From Streptomyces genisteinicus (GTDB lineage: Bacteria; Actinomycetota; Actinomycetes; Streptomycetales; Streptomycetaceae): a stretch of 64,000 bases of DNA. Below the pieces are notes generated by a model. It was not told the origin of the DNA. It saw only the letters and a list, made by a program, of their open reading frames with translations, and did not search any database. The stretch covers positions 4,660,501 through 4,724,500 of the forward strand of contig NZ_CP060825.1 of the NCBI RefSeq assembly GCF_014489615.1. The letters are read 5' to 3'. Of the stretch, positions 16,661-25,914 are shown piece after piece. The position numbers and the translations under genes were made by a program. The number at the start of each line of letters is the position of its first letter. The first letter of the stretch is position 1.

Positions 16661-18124
16661 TCAGCCGGCGTCGGTCCGCTTGGCGACCGCGTCCCCGAGG
16701 TCCTTGTCCACGTTGCGCCAGTACTGGAGCGCCCGCTGCAGCACGGGCGTGCTCACGCCGTCCAGCAGATGGCCGGCGATGTTGCCGGCGAGCCGGTCGC
16801 GCTGGGCGTCGTCCAGCACCTCGCGGACCATCGTGCCCGCCTGGCCCCAGTCGTCGTCGTCCCGGTGCTTCAAGGTCGCCTCGCGCACCATCTCGCCCGC
16901 GCTCCGCCAGCCCGCCGGGTCGCCGAAGCGGGCGACGTCGGCCGCGGGGCCGCCGTAGGAGTTCGGCGCGTAGGGCCGCGACGCCTGCGAGGGCGTGTAG
17001 CGCATCGGGCCGTCCTTGGCGTAGGAGTTGACCGGCGCGTGCGGCCGGTTGGGCGGCAGCTGCGCGTAGTTGGGGCCGATCCGGTACCGGTGGGTGTCCG
17101 GGTAGGAGAACAGCCGGCCCAGCAGCATCTTGTCCGGCGAGGGGCCGATGCCGGGGACCATGTTCGACGGCTCGAAGGCGGCCTGCTCGATGTGGACGAA
17201 GAAGTCCTCCGGATTGCGGTCGAGCACCATCCGGCCGACGTCGATCAGCGGGTAGTCGCCGTGCGGCCACACCTTGGTCAGGTCGAACGGGTTGAACCGG
17301 TAGTCGGCCGCGTCCTCGAACGGCATGATCTGGACCTTCAGGGTCCAGGAGGGAGCGTCACCGGACGCGATCGACTCGAACAGGTCCCGGCGGTGCAGGT
17401 CCGGGTCCGAGCCGGCCAGCGTGTCCGCCTCGTCCTGGGTGAGGAAGCCGATCCCCTGGTCGGTCTTGAAGTGGTACTTCACCCAGAACCGCTCGCCGCC
17501 GGCGTTGACCCACATGTAGGTGTGGGAGCCGTAGCCGTTCATGTGGCGGTACGTCCTCGGGATGCCCCGGTCGCCCATCAGCCAGGTGACCTGGTGCGCG
17601 GACTCGGGGGAGAGGGTCCAGAAGTCCCACTGCATGTCGTGGTCGCGCAGCCCGGTGACGGGGTGGCGCTTCTGCGAGCGGATGAAGTCCTGGAACTTGA
17701 TCGTGTCGCGGACGAAGAAGACCGGGGTGTTGTTGCCGACCAGGTCGTAATTGCCGTGCTCGGTGTAGAACTTGAGAGCGAAGCCGCGCGGGTCGCGCCA
17801 GCTGTCGGGTGAGCCCTGCTCGCCCGCGACGGTGGAGAAGCGCGCCAGCATCTCGGTCCGCCTGCCGGGCTGGAACAGATCGGCCTTGGTGAACTGGCTG
17901 ACGTCGTTGGTCACCTCGAAGAAGCCGTAGGCTCCCGAACCCTTGGCGTGCACCACCCGCTCGGGGACCCGTTCGCGGTTGAACTGGGCCATCTTCTCGA
18001 TCAGGTAGTGGTCCTGGAGCAGGATCGGGCCGTCGGGGCCCACGGTCAGCGAGTGTTCGTCGCTCTCGACCGGGATTCCGGCGTTGTTCGTGGTGTACGG
18101 GGCCTCGGGGGTGGACTCGGACAC
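16661..18124 (-). CDS. Monofunctional haem catalase
   Basis: 487 residues from GTG 18124 (GGGAG 8 bases upstream); an extension to 18193 is possible but atypical. Catalytic His59 is in RVVHAKGSGAYGFF, the distal Asn in LVGNNTPVFF and the proximal haem ligand Tyr341 in RLFSYPDTHRYR. It is a small-subunit clade 3-type catalase converting H2O2 to water and oxygen. Although ahpCD-oxyR is 10 kb away, no OxyR-like site was recognised here. Its upstream region is a tandem repeat. Confidence 0.94.
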   Translation of the reverse strand: MSESTPEAPYTTNNAGIPVESDEHSLTVGPDGPILLQDHYLIEKMAQFNRERVPERVVHAKGSGAYGFFEVTNDVSQFTKADLFQPGRRTEMLARFSTVAGEQGSPDSWRDPRGFALKFYTEHGNYDLVGNNTPVFFVRDTIKFQDFIRSQKRHPVTGLRDHDMQWDFWTLSPESAHQVTWLMGDRGIPRTYRHMNGYGSHTYMWVNAGGERFWVKYHFKTDQGIGFLTQDEADTLAGSDPDLHRRDLFESIASGDAPSWTLKVQIMPFEDAADYRFNPFDLTKVWPHGDYPLIDVGRMVLDRNPEDFFVHIEQAAFEPSNMVPGIGPSPDKMLLGRLFSYPDTHRYRIGPNYAQLPPNRPHAPVNSYAKDGPMRYTPSQASRPYAPNSYGGPAADVARFGDPAGWRSAGEMVREATLKHRDDDDWGQAGTMVREVLDDAQRDRLAGNIAGHLLDGVSTPVLQRALQYWRNVDKDLGDAVAKRTDAG

Positions 18125-18253
18125 GAGCGTGCTCCCGTCGATCTGGGGGATATGGGTCGCTTCGGGCCGTCTGCCCCAGTCAACGCCCCGCACACCGCAC
18201 GGGCAACATCTGGACCGTTTCCGGACTTTTATTACTGATGGGTAGCCCGGCGC

Positions 18254-18350
18254 GTGTCCGGGCTCGCGGGTGTTCTGGCCCGCGGATGTCCGGGCCCGCG
18301 GGTGTTCTGGCCCGCGGATGTCCCGGGCCCTCGGGTGTCCGGGCCCGCGG
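18254..18350. repeat. Six tandem copies of a 16-bp unit upstream of catalase
   Basis: The unit is (G/A)TGTYCNGGCCCGCGG, starting at 18254, 18270, 18286, 18302, 18318 (17 bp) and 18335. Alternate copies are more alike, giving a 32-bp higher-order period. It lies 130 bp upstream of the catalase start and just after the phosphatase stop. Confidence 0.9.
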
Positions 18351-18397
18351 GTGTCGAAACCCGGGGCCCGGGCCGGCGGGGGCGGGGCCCGCGCGGG

Positions 18398-20293
18398 TCA
18401 GACCCGCGCGGGCAGCTCGAACCAGACGACCTTGCCCGTCGAGAGCCGGGTCGCGCCCCACCGTCTGGCCAGCCGGTTCACCAGGAACAGTCCCCGGCCG
18501 CCCTCGTCCGTGTCCCGTGCCCTGCGCTGCCGCGGCAGCTGCGGGGAGTCGTCCCCCACCTCGCAGCGCAGCACCTCGGTGCGCAGCAGACGCAGCATCA
18601 CCGGCCGCTCCGCGTACCGCACGGCATTGGTGACCACCTCGCTGACCAGCAGCTCCACCGAGTCCGAGAGCTCCTCCAGACCCCAGCGCTCCAGTGCGCG
18701 GCGGGCGAGCCGGCGGGCCCGGCCGGGCGCCGCGTCCTCCGGGTCGAGGAACCAGTACGCGACGTCGCTCGGCGCGATCCCGTCGAAGCGGGCGGCGAGC
18801 AGTGCGATGTCGTCGTCCCGGTCGCCCGGCCCGAGCATGTCCAGCACGTCGTCGCAGAGCGCCTCCAGCGGCGGCGAGTGGTCCTGCCCGGTGAGCTGTG
18901 CGGTGGCGGCCAGCCGCTCCCGCAGCTGCTCGATCCCGGTCCACACGTCGCGCAGCCGGGACTCGACCAGCCCGTCCGTGTACAGCAGGAGGGTCGCCCC
19001 GGCGGGGGCGTCGAGCTCCACGGCCTCGAAGTCCACGCCGCCGACGCCGATCGGTGCGCCGGGCGGCACCCGCAGCACCTCGGCCCGCCCTCCCAGGTGC
19101 AGCAGGATGGGCGGCGGGTGGCCGGCGTTGGCGATGGTGATGCGGTGCGAGACCGGGTCGTACACCGCGTACAGGCAGGTGGCCATGCGGTCCGTGCCGA
19201 GCCGCTGGGCCTGCTCGTCGAGGTGGTGCAGCACCTCCTGCGGCGGCAGGTCGAGCCCGGCCAGCGTCTGCGCGGTGGTGCGCAGCTGGCCCATGATCGC
19301 GGCCGAGGTCATGGAGTGGCCCATGACGTCGCCGACGACCAGCGCGACACGGCTGCCGGGCAGCGGGATCGCGTCGTACCAGTCGCCGCCCACCCGCGCC
19401 GTCTCGGCGGCCGGCAGGTAGCGGGAGGCGAGACGGACGCCGGTGGGCTGCGGCAGCGAGTCCGGCAGCATCGTGCGCTGGAGCTCGTCGGCGATGTACG
19501 CCTCGCGCCCGTAGAGCACGGCCTTGTCGATGCCGAGGGCGGTGTGGGTGGCGAGCTGGGCGGCGACCAGCAGGTCGTTGGGCTCGAACGCGGGCCGGTC
19601 GGGGCGGCGCAGGAAGACGGCCGCGCCGATCACCCGGCGCCGGCCCCGCAGCGGGGCCAGTATGGCGCGGTGGCCGCTGGGCACGATGCGCCCGTCGCCG
19701 AGCAGTTCGGGCAGCGCGGCGCGGGCGGCGGCGGAGTCGCCGAAGACGGGCCGCACCCCGCGCAGCACCTCGGAGAGCGCGCCGCCCGAGCGGACCTCGC
19801 ACAGCTCGGCCGCCGGTGCCAGGTCGGTCTGCGGGTCCAGCACGGACATCACCGCGCCCGCGCCGCTCTCGGTGTCGTCGGAGGTCGACCGCAGCCGGTC
19901 GCTGCGGCGCAGCCGCAGGACGAAGGGGGAGACGGGCCGCTCGTCGCCCACCGGGAGCGGGTCGCGCAGGTAGACGAGTATCGCGTCGGAGAAGGTGGGG
20001 ACCGTCGCCCGGCACAGGCCGAGCACGATCTCGTCGAGGTCGATGCCCCGGGCGATGCGCCGCGTGGCCGCGCCGACGAACCGCAGCCGGTCGCCCTCGC
20101 GCCGTGCGGTGCCGGCGATGTCCTGGGCCTGCGCCTGCAGGGACTGCGGCGGGAGCCCCGGCTGGGGCAGCGGAGGCTGTCCGGCGGGCAGACCTGAGGC
20201 GGCCCCGGAGGCCTGGGCCCGGGGCCGGGTGCGTTCCTGGGACCGGGCAGCCAGCGGCTGCCGGCCCTCGTGGGAGGTGGGATGCTCCGTCAC
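18398..20293 (-). CDS. SpoIIE/PP2C-family phosphatase with GAF and HATPase domains (RsbU-like)
   Basis: 631 residues from GTG 20293; the frame continues to 20623 but that extension is low-complexity and Arg-rich. The GAF-like sensor (RFVGAATRRIARGIDLDEIVLGLCRATVP to LATHTALGIDKAVLY) leads into the PP2C/SpoIIE domain (LQRTMLPDSLPQPTGVRLASRYLPAAE, VGGDWYDAI, VVGDVMGHSM, LYTDGLVE, DDDIALLAARF). A C-terminal HATPase/anti-sigma kinase fold follows (LLVSEVVTNAVRYAERP, DEGGRGLFLVNRLARRWG). It should dephosphorylate an anti-anti-sigma factor and/or bind sigma regulators in a partner-switching stress pathway. Confidence 0.9.
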   Translation of the reverse strand: MTEHPTSHEGRQPLAARSQERTRPRAQASGAASGLPAGQPPLPQPGLPPQSLQAQAQDIAGTARREGDRLRFVGAATRRIARGIDLDEIVLGLCRATVPTFSDAILVYLRDPLPVGDERPVSPFVLRLRRSDRLRSTSDDTESGAGAVMSVLDPQTDLAPAAELCEVRSGGALSEVLRGVRPVFGDSAAARAALPELLGDGRIVPSGHRAILAPLRGRRRVIGAAVFLRRPDRPAFEPNDLLVAAQLATHTALGIDKAVLYGREAYIADELQRTMLPDSLPQPTGVRLASRYLPAAETARVGGDWYDAIPLPGSRVALVVGDVMGHSMTSAAIMGQLRTTAQTLAGLDLPPQEVLHHLDEQAQRLGTDRMATCLYAVYDPVSHRITIANAGHPPPILLHLGGRAEVLRVPPGAPIGVGGVDFEAVELDAPAGATLLLYTDGLVESRLRDVWTGIEQLRERLAATAQLTGQDHSPPLEALCDDVLDMLGPGDRDDDIALLAARFDGIAPSDVAYWFLDPEDAAPGRARRLARRALERWGLEELSDSVELLVSEVVTNAVRYAERPVMLRLLRTEVLRCEVGDDSPQLPRQRRARDTDEGGRGLFLVNRLARRWGATRLSTGKVVWFELPARV

Positions 20294-20808
20294 GCGTGGG
20301 ATTCCGTCCGGCTCGGGTGGGTCGACGCGACTGCGCTGCGGCTGCTTGTGGCGGCCGGCTCGTGGGGCTGTGCACCCGCCCCGGGGCCGGTCCCCGCGGG
20401 ACGGCTGGCATCCGGCACGGCTCGACCCCCTCTGTGCGACTCGTGCTGTCTTCGGTGACTCGTGCTGGCGTATGGGCTGGCGTGCGGTCTGTCCTGCGCT
20501 TTCTCCCTCGTACGGCGCAGCGCTGCGGACGACGATCCTACGTTTGCCCCCGGGGGGCGCATCAAGAGTCTCACGAGGTCGTATACGCCGGAGCGCGTTC
20601 GCTGACCGGAATCGGACAGCCACGTGGTCGCACGGGTGCGACAGGGCGGGAAGGATCGGGCGGAGTGAGGGCCGAAACGCAAATTTTCGGCCAGCTTCAC
20701 TCCAAGGCGTCCGTGTGGGTGTCCGTCCGTCCGCCTGTCCGGCCGATCCGGTTCACGTGCCCGTCCGCCTGTCCGGCCGATCCGGTTCACGTGCCCGTCC
20801 GTCCCCGC
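20294..20808. other. Gap between phosphatase and DUF402 genes
   Basis: 515 bp holding the phosphatase promoter and, at 20727-20794, two exact head-to-tail copies of a 34-bp unit (CCGTCCGCCTGTCCGGCCGA...) next to the DUF402 stop. The stretch around 20680-20700 (CGCAAATTTTCGGCC) is AT-rich. No gene is supported. Confidence 0.6.
20727..20794. repeat. Two tandem 34-bp repeats
   Basis: Identical units at 20727-20760 and 20761-20794, with a further partial CCGTCC on the right. They lie immediately downstream of the DUF402 gene (minus strand). Confidence 0.9.
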
Positions 20809-21489
20809 TCAGGCCGCGGGCCGACGGTCCCCGCGCCCCGCCCAGTCGGCCGGCAGGCGCGGCACGGTCCACGACGGGTCCGGGCGCCAGTGCTCCCAGC
20901 CCGAGGAGAACGGCGCCCCCCAGGCGCGGACGGCGGCCACCGCGTCCCGCCCGGCCGCCCGGACCCGCTCGGCCTTCTCCGCGTCCATCAGCCCGACGAG
21001 CTGCGCCTGGGCGAACTCGTCCTCGTCCCGCCACAGCCAACTGCGGTCCGGATAGACGGAGATGTCGAGGAAGTGGTCCTCGGAGTCCACTCCGCCCGCC
21101 CACCGGGTGCGCGGTTCCTCGAGGTTCACGTACCAGCTCTTGAACCGCCAGCCCGACTCCCAGAAGAGCCAGACCGACCACGGGTCCCCGGGTCTGGCCA
21201 GCTTGAGCACCCCGGCGCCGAACCAGCGGTCCCGGGTCAGGGTGCGCGGCGCGGTGTAGCGGGTCGCCAGCGGCTCCAGATGCACGGGGGAGCCGTCGGC
21301 GAGCACCGGCTTGACGCACTCGGTGCCCGGCGCCATCCAGACGGCGAGCAGGTCCTCGGTGTCCTGGACGACCGTCACGGGCCGGCAGATGTGCACCGAG
21401 CAGCCGTCGAGATCGGGGGCATGACCGCGGTACCGCCAGAGGATGTGGTCCCCGGGTGCCCAGCGTGCGATGCGTTCCGTCCCTGTCAT
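20809..21489 (-). CDS. DUF402-domain protein
   Basis: 226 residues from ATG 21489. The DUF402 core is visible: WKSWYVNLEEP-like segment (RFKSWYVNLEEPRTRW), then SEDHFLDISVYPDRSWLWRDEDEFAQA. The N-terminal portion (PGDHILWRYRGHAPDLDGCSVHICRPVTVV) is typical of the Streptomyces branch. DUF402 proteins include nucleoside-tri/diphosphate phosphatases and FAU-1-type RNA-associated proteins; the precise substrate is not determined. TAAGAT six bases before the ATG suggests a leaderless transcript. Confidence 0.85.
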   Translation of the reverse strand: MTGTERIARWAPGDHILWRYRGHAPDLDGCSVHICRPVTVVQDTEDLLAVWMAPGTECVKPVLADGSPVHLEPLATRYTAPRTLTRDRWFGAGVLKLARPGDPWSVWLFWESGWRFKSWYVNLEEPRTRWAGGVDSEDHFLDISVYPDRSWLWRDEDEFAQAQLVGLMDAEKAERVRAAGRDAVAAVRAWGAPFSSGWEHWRPDPSWTVPRLPADWAGRGDRRPAA

Positions 21490-21506
21490 GAGCAGATCTT
21501 AGGAGG

Positions 21507-21660
21507 CGGGCCGGGCGCGCGCCGCGACCCAGCTCACGGCCGCGGTGCCGCGCGCCGCGCCCCACGAGGGGGATCGTGCGCGCCGCGACCGTGCCTCACG
21601 GCCGTGCCGTGCGCGTCCCGGCCGTTTCTCACGGCCGGGTCGTGCGCGCCGCGACCGGAC
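21507..21660. repeat. Imperfect repeats after fumC
   Basis: CGCGCCGCGACC and CTCACGGCCG words alternate about three times between the DUF402 start and the fumC stop, probably by repeated slippage. No gene is supported. Confidence 0.6.
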
Positions 21661-21728
21661 CTCGGGATCCCGGCACGCGAGCCCGTGCCGGCCCGCGTCG
21701 CAGGGGTCCGCCGAGGCCGGGACAGCCC

Positions 21729-23129
21729 TCAGGGGTGCGTCATGCGCAGCACGTCGAGGGCCTCGTCCAGCTGCTCCAGGGTCAGTTCGCCGCGGTCCAC
21801 GTAGCCGCGGTCCAGCACGACCTCCCGGATGGTCCGGCGCTCCGCCAGCGACTGCTTGGCGACCTTCGCCGCCTCCTCGTAGCCGATGTACCGGTTGAGC
21901 GGGGTGACCACCGAGGGGGACGACTCCGCGTACTCGCGGGCGCGTTCGGCGTCGGCCGTGATCCCGTCGACGGTGCGGTCCGCGAGCAGGCGCGCGGCGT
22001 TCGCCAGGATCCGGACGGACTCCAGCAGGTTCCGGGCCATCACCGGCAGCATGACGTTCAGTTCGAAGTTGCCCGCGGCCCCCGCGACGGCGACCGCCGC
22101 GTCGTTGCCGGTGACCTGGGCGGCCACCATCAGGACCGCCTCGGGGACGACCGGATTGACCTTCCCCGGCATGATCGACGAGCCGGGCTGGAGGTCCGGC
22201 AGCGCGATCTCCGCGAGACCCGTGCGGGGCCCCGACGCCATCCACCGCAGATCGTTGCAGATCTTGGTCAGCGACACCGCGACCGTCCGCAGCTGCCCGG
22301 AGGTCTCCACCAGGGCGTCCCGTGCCCCCTGCGCCTCGAAGTGGTCGCGGGCCTCGGTCAGCGGCAGCCCGGTCGCGGCCGCCACCTCGGCGATGACGGC
22401 CGCGGAGAAGCCGGGCGGGGTGTTGATGCCGGTGCCCACCGCCGTGCCGCCCAGCGGCAGTTCGGCGAGGCGCGGCAGCGCGGAGCGCAGCCGCTCGACG
22501 CCGTGCCGCATCTGCGCCGCGTAGCCGCCGAACTCCTGGCCGAGGGTGACCGGGGTGGCGTCCATCAGGTGGGTGCGCCCCGACTTCACCACGGCGGCGA
22601 ACTCGGCGGCCTTGCGCTCCAGCGCGGACGCCAGGTGCTCCAGCGCCGGCACGAGGTCGGCGGTCACCGCGGCGGTGGCCGCGATGTGGATCGAGGACGG
22701 GAAGACGTCGTTGGACGACTGGGAGGCGTTCACGTGGTCGTTGGGGTGGACCGCCCGCCCGAGGCGCTCGGTGGCGAGGGTGGCGATCACCTCGTTGGCG
22801 TTCATGTTCGACGAGGTGCCGGAGCCCGTCTGGAAGACGTCGACGGGGAAGTGCTCGTCCCAGCGGCCCCCGGCGACCTCGTCCGCCGCGTCCGCGACGG
22901 CCGCCGCGACATCCGCGTCCAGCACGCCGAGCCGGGCGTTCACCCGTGCCGCCGCCGCCTTGATCAGCGCCAGGGCCTCGATGTGCGCACGCTCCAGCCG
23001 CTGGCCGGAGACGGGGAAGTTCTCCACCGCCCGCTGCGTCTGGGCCCGCCACTTCGCGTGTGCGGGGACCCGCACCTCGCCCATCGAGTCGTGCTCGATC
23101 CGGAACTCGCCTGCCGCCGTGCCGCTCAT
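21729..23129 (-). CDS. fumC: Fumarate hydratase class II
   Basis: 466 residues from ATG 23129, preceded by GGAGGAAGGAC. Signature GSSIMPGKVNPVVPE at residues 316-330, catalytic His187 in SGRTHLMDATP and substrate loop TGSGTSSNMNANEV. This oxygen-stable, iron-independent enzyme interconverts fumarate and malate in the TCA cycle. The frame runs far upstream but that is a shadow of the hydrolase gene. It is divergent from the lectin-hydrolase gene, with which it shares 117 bp. Confidence 0.95.
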   Translation of the reverse strand: MSGTAAGEFRIEHDSMGEVRVPAHAKWRAQTQRAVENFPVSGQRLERAHIEALALIKAAAARVNARLGVLDADVAAAVADAADEVAGGRWDEHFPVDVFQTGSGTSSNMNANEVIATLATERLGRAVHPNDHVNASQSSNDVFPSSIHIAATAAVTADLVPALEHLASALERKAAEFAAVVKSGRTHLMDATPVTLGQEFGGYAAQMRHGVERLRSALPRLAELPLGGTAVGTGINTPPGFSAAVIAEVAAATGLPLTEARDHFEAQGARDALVETSGQLRTVAVSLTKICNDLRWMASGPRTGLAEIALPDLQPGSSIMPGKVNPVVPEAVLMVAAQVTGNDAAVAVAGAAGNFELNVMLPVMARNLLESVRILANAARLLADRTVDGITADAERAREYAESSPSVVTPLNRYIGYEEAAKVAKQSLAERRTIREVVLDRGYVDRGELTLEQLDEALDVLRMTHP

Positions 23130-23246
23130 CGGTGTCCTTCCTCCGGCCTTCGCCTCGAAAAGTTGAGCAGTTGTCTTGTTCCGCCTATTCCCAACTGCAC
23201 TACCCGCCAGTACATACCCCGGGAGACCACAACCCGGGGAGGCGCA

Positions 23247-24779
23247 ATGACGCGACCAGGCCCACGAGTCCACCCGTTCCGGCGCACGGCGGCGGCCGTC
23301 GCCGTGCTCGCCACCGTGCTCGGCGGCACCGCCGCGGGCACGGCGGCCGCGGCACCGGCCGCACCCGCGGCCCCGGCGGCCGCCTCCGTCCCGCTCCCGC
23401 CCGGACTGGAGGCCGTCCGCGCGGCCGAGGCCACCGCCCTCTACGGCAGCCCGGCCGAGCGCCCGCTCGACCAGCGCCGGACCTCGCTGATCTCGCTGGG
23501 CGACAGCGAGATCAGCGGCGAGGGCGTCGGCACCTACGAACCGGGCACCGACGGCCCCGACAACTGGTGCCACCGCTCGCCCGACGCGGCCGTCCACCGC
23601 ACCGGCATCGCCGCCGACGTCACCTACAACGTCTCCTGCTCGGGCGCGTCCACCGTCAACATCCGCATCGGCGGGAGCAAGCAGTACGCGGACGAACTCG
23701 TCCAGAGCGACAGCCTCGCGATCAAGGCGCGCAACACCCGGATCAAGATGGTGCTCCTCGTCGCGGGCGCCAACGACGACCTCCAGTTCGGCCCCGTCAT
23801 GACCGACTGCGTCACCCGCTACATCCTGCTCCAGGGCGCCTGCGAGCCGAAGTACGCGCCGGGCTGGCAGGCCCGCGTCGACGGCCTGGTGCCCAAGGTC
23901 GAGCAGACCGTGCGGGACCTGCGGACCGTGATGCGCGGCGCCGGCTACGGGGACGGCGACTACAAGCTCGTCGTGATGGGCTACCCGAGCCCCATCGGCC
24001 CCGACTTCCGGGACAACCCTTCCTTCCCCGGCAAGCTGGTCTGCGGCGGCCTCGGCTACGACTCCGACACCGTCTGGGGCCGCAACACGGCCGTCCCCGC
24101 CTTCGAACGCGGCATGCGCCGGGCCGCGCAGAACACCGGAGCGCTCTACCTCGACAACTCGCGCCTCTTCCACGGGCACGAGGTCTGCCACCAGGACACC
24201 TGGGCCCGGGGCCTGTACATCGACCTCTCCAACCCCTTCCCGCCGGACGCCAACTCCGTCCGCCAGTCCTTCCACCCCAACGCCCGCGGCCACGCGGCCT
24301 TCGCCTCCTGCCTGACCCAGCTGTGGGACTCGGGTCTGAGGGAGGCGAGCTGCGCGGACGTCGCTTCCAGCGGCGCCCCGCGCCTCTTCCCGTTCGCCTG
24401 GGACGACGTCTACCGCCCGCTGAGGGCCGCGTCCGGCCTCTGCGCCGACGTCGAGGGCGCCGTCACCCGCAACGGCACCAGGACGCTGGCCTGGGACTGC
24501 CACGGCGGACGCAACCAGGGCTGGTGGCACGACACCGCCCGCGGCTCGCTCCACACGGAACTGACCCAGGACCGCTGCCTGGACGTCCCGGACTCCGCCT
24601 ACCGTGCGGGCACCGCGCTGGTCCTGTGGGACTGCCACGGCGGCGCCAACCAGCGCTTCGTCCGCGACGGTTCGACCCTCCGCCCGTCCGCCGCGACCGG
24701 GCTCTGCGTGACGGCCGCCTCCGCCGCACCGCTCCGCCTCGCCGCCTGCGACGGGTCCCCGGGGCAGCGCTTCGCCTGA
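23247..24779 (+). CDS. Secreted SGNH/GDSL hydrolase with C-terminal ricin-type lectin domain
   Basis: 510 residues from ATG 23247 (GGGGAGG upstream). A Sec-type signal (RRTAAAVAVLATVLGGTAAGTAAAAPAA) is followed by block I SLGDSEISGEG (nucleophile Ser87), a GAND block III (VAGANDDL) and the closing SFHPNARGHAAFA, which supplies the catalytic His. Multiple cysteines suit an extracellular protein. The last ~125 residues repeat DCHGGxNQ and CLDVPDS-type units ending in GQRFA, a beta-trefoil carbohydrate-binding module. The inferred role is an extracellular esterase or deacetylase on a polysaccharide or lipid. Confidence 0.9.
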   Translation: MTRPGPRVHPFRRTAAAVAVLATVLGGTAAGTAAAAPAAPAAPAAASVPLPPGLEAVRAAEATALYGSPAERPLDQRRTSLISLGDSEISGEGVGTYEPGTDGPDNWCHRSPDAAVHRTGIAADVTYNVSCSGASTVNIRIGGSKQYADELVQSDSLAIKARNTRIKMVLLVAGANDDLQFGPVMTDCVTRYILLQGACEPKYAPGWQARVDGLVPKVEQTVRDLRTVMRGAGYGDGDYKLVVMGYPSPIGPDFRDNPSFPGKLVCGGLGYDSDTVWGRNTAVPAFERGMRRAAQNTGALYLDNSRLFHGHEVCHQDTWARGLYIDLSNPFPPDANSVRQSFHPNARGHAAFASCLTQLWDSGLREASCADVASSGAPRLFPFAWDDVYRPLRAASGLCADVEGAVTRNGTRTLAWDCHGGRNQGWWHDTARGSLHTELTQDRCLDVPDSAYRAGTALVLWDCHGGANQRFVRDGSTLRPSAATGLCVTAASAAPLRLAACDGSPGQRFA

Positions 24780-24816
24780 CCGCCGCTCGACCGCGGACGG
24801 GCCCGGCCCGCCCGGC

Positions 24817-24844
24817 GCACCGCCCGGCCGGAACCGGGCGGTGC
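24817..24844. terminator. Bidirectional terminator hairpin
   Basis: GCACCGCCCGG (24817-24827), loop CCGGAA, exact complement (24834-24844), between convergent stops. Confidence 0.85.
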
Positions 24845-24890
24845 ACCGGCCCCGGGACGGCCCCGTCCGGGGCCGCCCCGGGGGCCGGGG

Positions 24891-25892
24891 TCAGGCGGTG
24901 CGCCACCGGCGGACGGTGGTCCCGTCCGCGGTCAGCCAGGTGCCGTCGCCCAGCGGGAGCGGGTCGCAGCACCGTGTGCCGGGGTAGTCGATCTCGGCGG
25001 TGGGGCGCAGCGTCCGCGCGTCCAGCAGGAGATGCCGGTTGTCCGTGCCGTCCTGGTCCTCGCCGATCGCCGCCAGGACGCGGTCGCCGTCCAGGAATCC
25101 GGGCCGGTAGCCGACGAAGCGGAAGTCCTCCGGCAGGACGTCCTCGGCGTCCACGCTGACGTCCGGCTGCCCGGCCGCGCAGCGGTTCAGCCACTCGCCG
25201 CCGACGTCCAGTTTCAGGACGGCGCCGTTCATGGCCAGGCCGGCGAACGGCTCGTCCTCGTACCCGACGGGCTCCGCGGTGAGGCGCTCCCCGTCCAGTG
25301 TGAGCCGCAGGGAGTGGAAGGTGTCCCCCTGGGCGGCGTTCAGGAACAGCTCCCCCGGGTCGGTGAGCGACTGCTGGAAGCCGTATCCGGCCGAGGCGGA
25401 GGGCAGCACCGTGTGCGCGAGGCGCCGGCCGTCCGCCAGGTGGAGCACGACGCAGAGGTCGCCCTCGTAGGAGCCGCCGTCCGTCGGACCGGCCATGGTG
25501 ACGAGGAGCCTTCGGCCACTGGCGTCGGCGGCGCAGGCGCCCGCGGCGATGTGCCGGTGGTGCCAGGGCTCGTGCTCCAGCGTCCAGCGCACGCGCCCGT
25601 CGGGCTCGCGCACGGTGACGAGCCCGCTCGCGGCGACGGCCAGCGCCCCGTCGGGCAGCGGTGTGGCGAAGCCCCGGCCGCCCTCGGCCGGACCGGGGAC
25701 CGGGCGGTCGAGCCGGTCGAACAGGCCCGCCGACGACGCCGCGCCGATCCGTCCGGCGACGATCCCGCCCGCCGTCCTCGCCACCAGCCAGTTCGCGCGG
25801 TCGCGCGTCTGCCACGCGTCATGGGCGAAGTACTCGAAGCCCGTGAACTCCTCCTCGGCGAGGAGTTCGGCCACGACGTGTGTGTAGTCCAT
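24891..25892 (-). CDS. Beta-propeller-like protein, probable immunity protein for the RHS toxin
   Basis: 333 residues from ATG 25892, 22 bp after the stop of the RHS toxin gene on the same strand. No signal peptide, so it should stay in the cytoplasm. The sequence alternates short hydrophobic strands with GxL/DxR turns about every 40 residues (FATPLPDGALAVAASGLVTVREPDGRVRWTLE; GRRLLVTMAGPTDGGSYEGDLCVVLHLADG; GTWLTADGTTVRRW), as in WD40-like propellers. Position immediately downstream of a toxin-tipped RHS gene is the usual place of the immunity gene. No database family was recognised; function is inferred from context. Confidence 0.6.
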   Translation of the reverse strand: MDYTHVVAELLAEEEFTGFEYFAHDAWQTRDRANWLVARTAGGIVAGRIGAASSAGLFDRLDRPVPGPAEGGRGFATPLPDGALAVAASGLVTVREPDGRVRWTLEHEPWHHRHIAAGACAADASGRRLLVTMAGPTDGGSYEGDLCVVLHLADGRRLAHTVLPSASAGYGFQQSLTDPGELFLNAAQGDTFHSLRLTLDGERLTAEPVGYEDEPFAGLAMNGAVLKLDVGGEWLNRCAAGQPDVSVDAEDVLPEDFRFVGYRPGFLDGDRVLAAIGEDQDGTDNRHLLLDARTLRPTAEIDYPGTRCCDPLPLGDGTWLTADGTTVRRWRTA

Positions 25893-25914
25893 GGGTCCTG
25901 TTCTACCGCGTTCC

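Noticed and set aside
18240..18360. CRISPR array
   Set aside because: The 16-bp units are head to tail without unique spacers; this is a simple tandem repeat.
23060..25159. Large plus-strand frame across the GDSL hydrolase
   Set aside because: It is an Arg/Pro/Ala-rich shadow of the real gene in the adjacent frame; the same holds for similar long low-complexity frames throughout this high-GC window.
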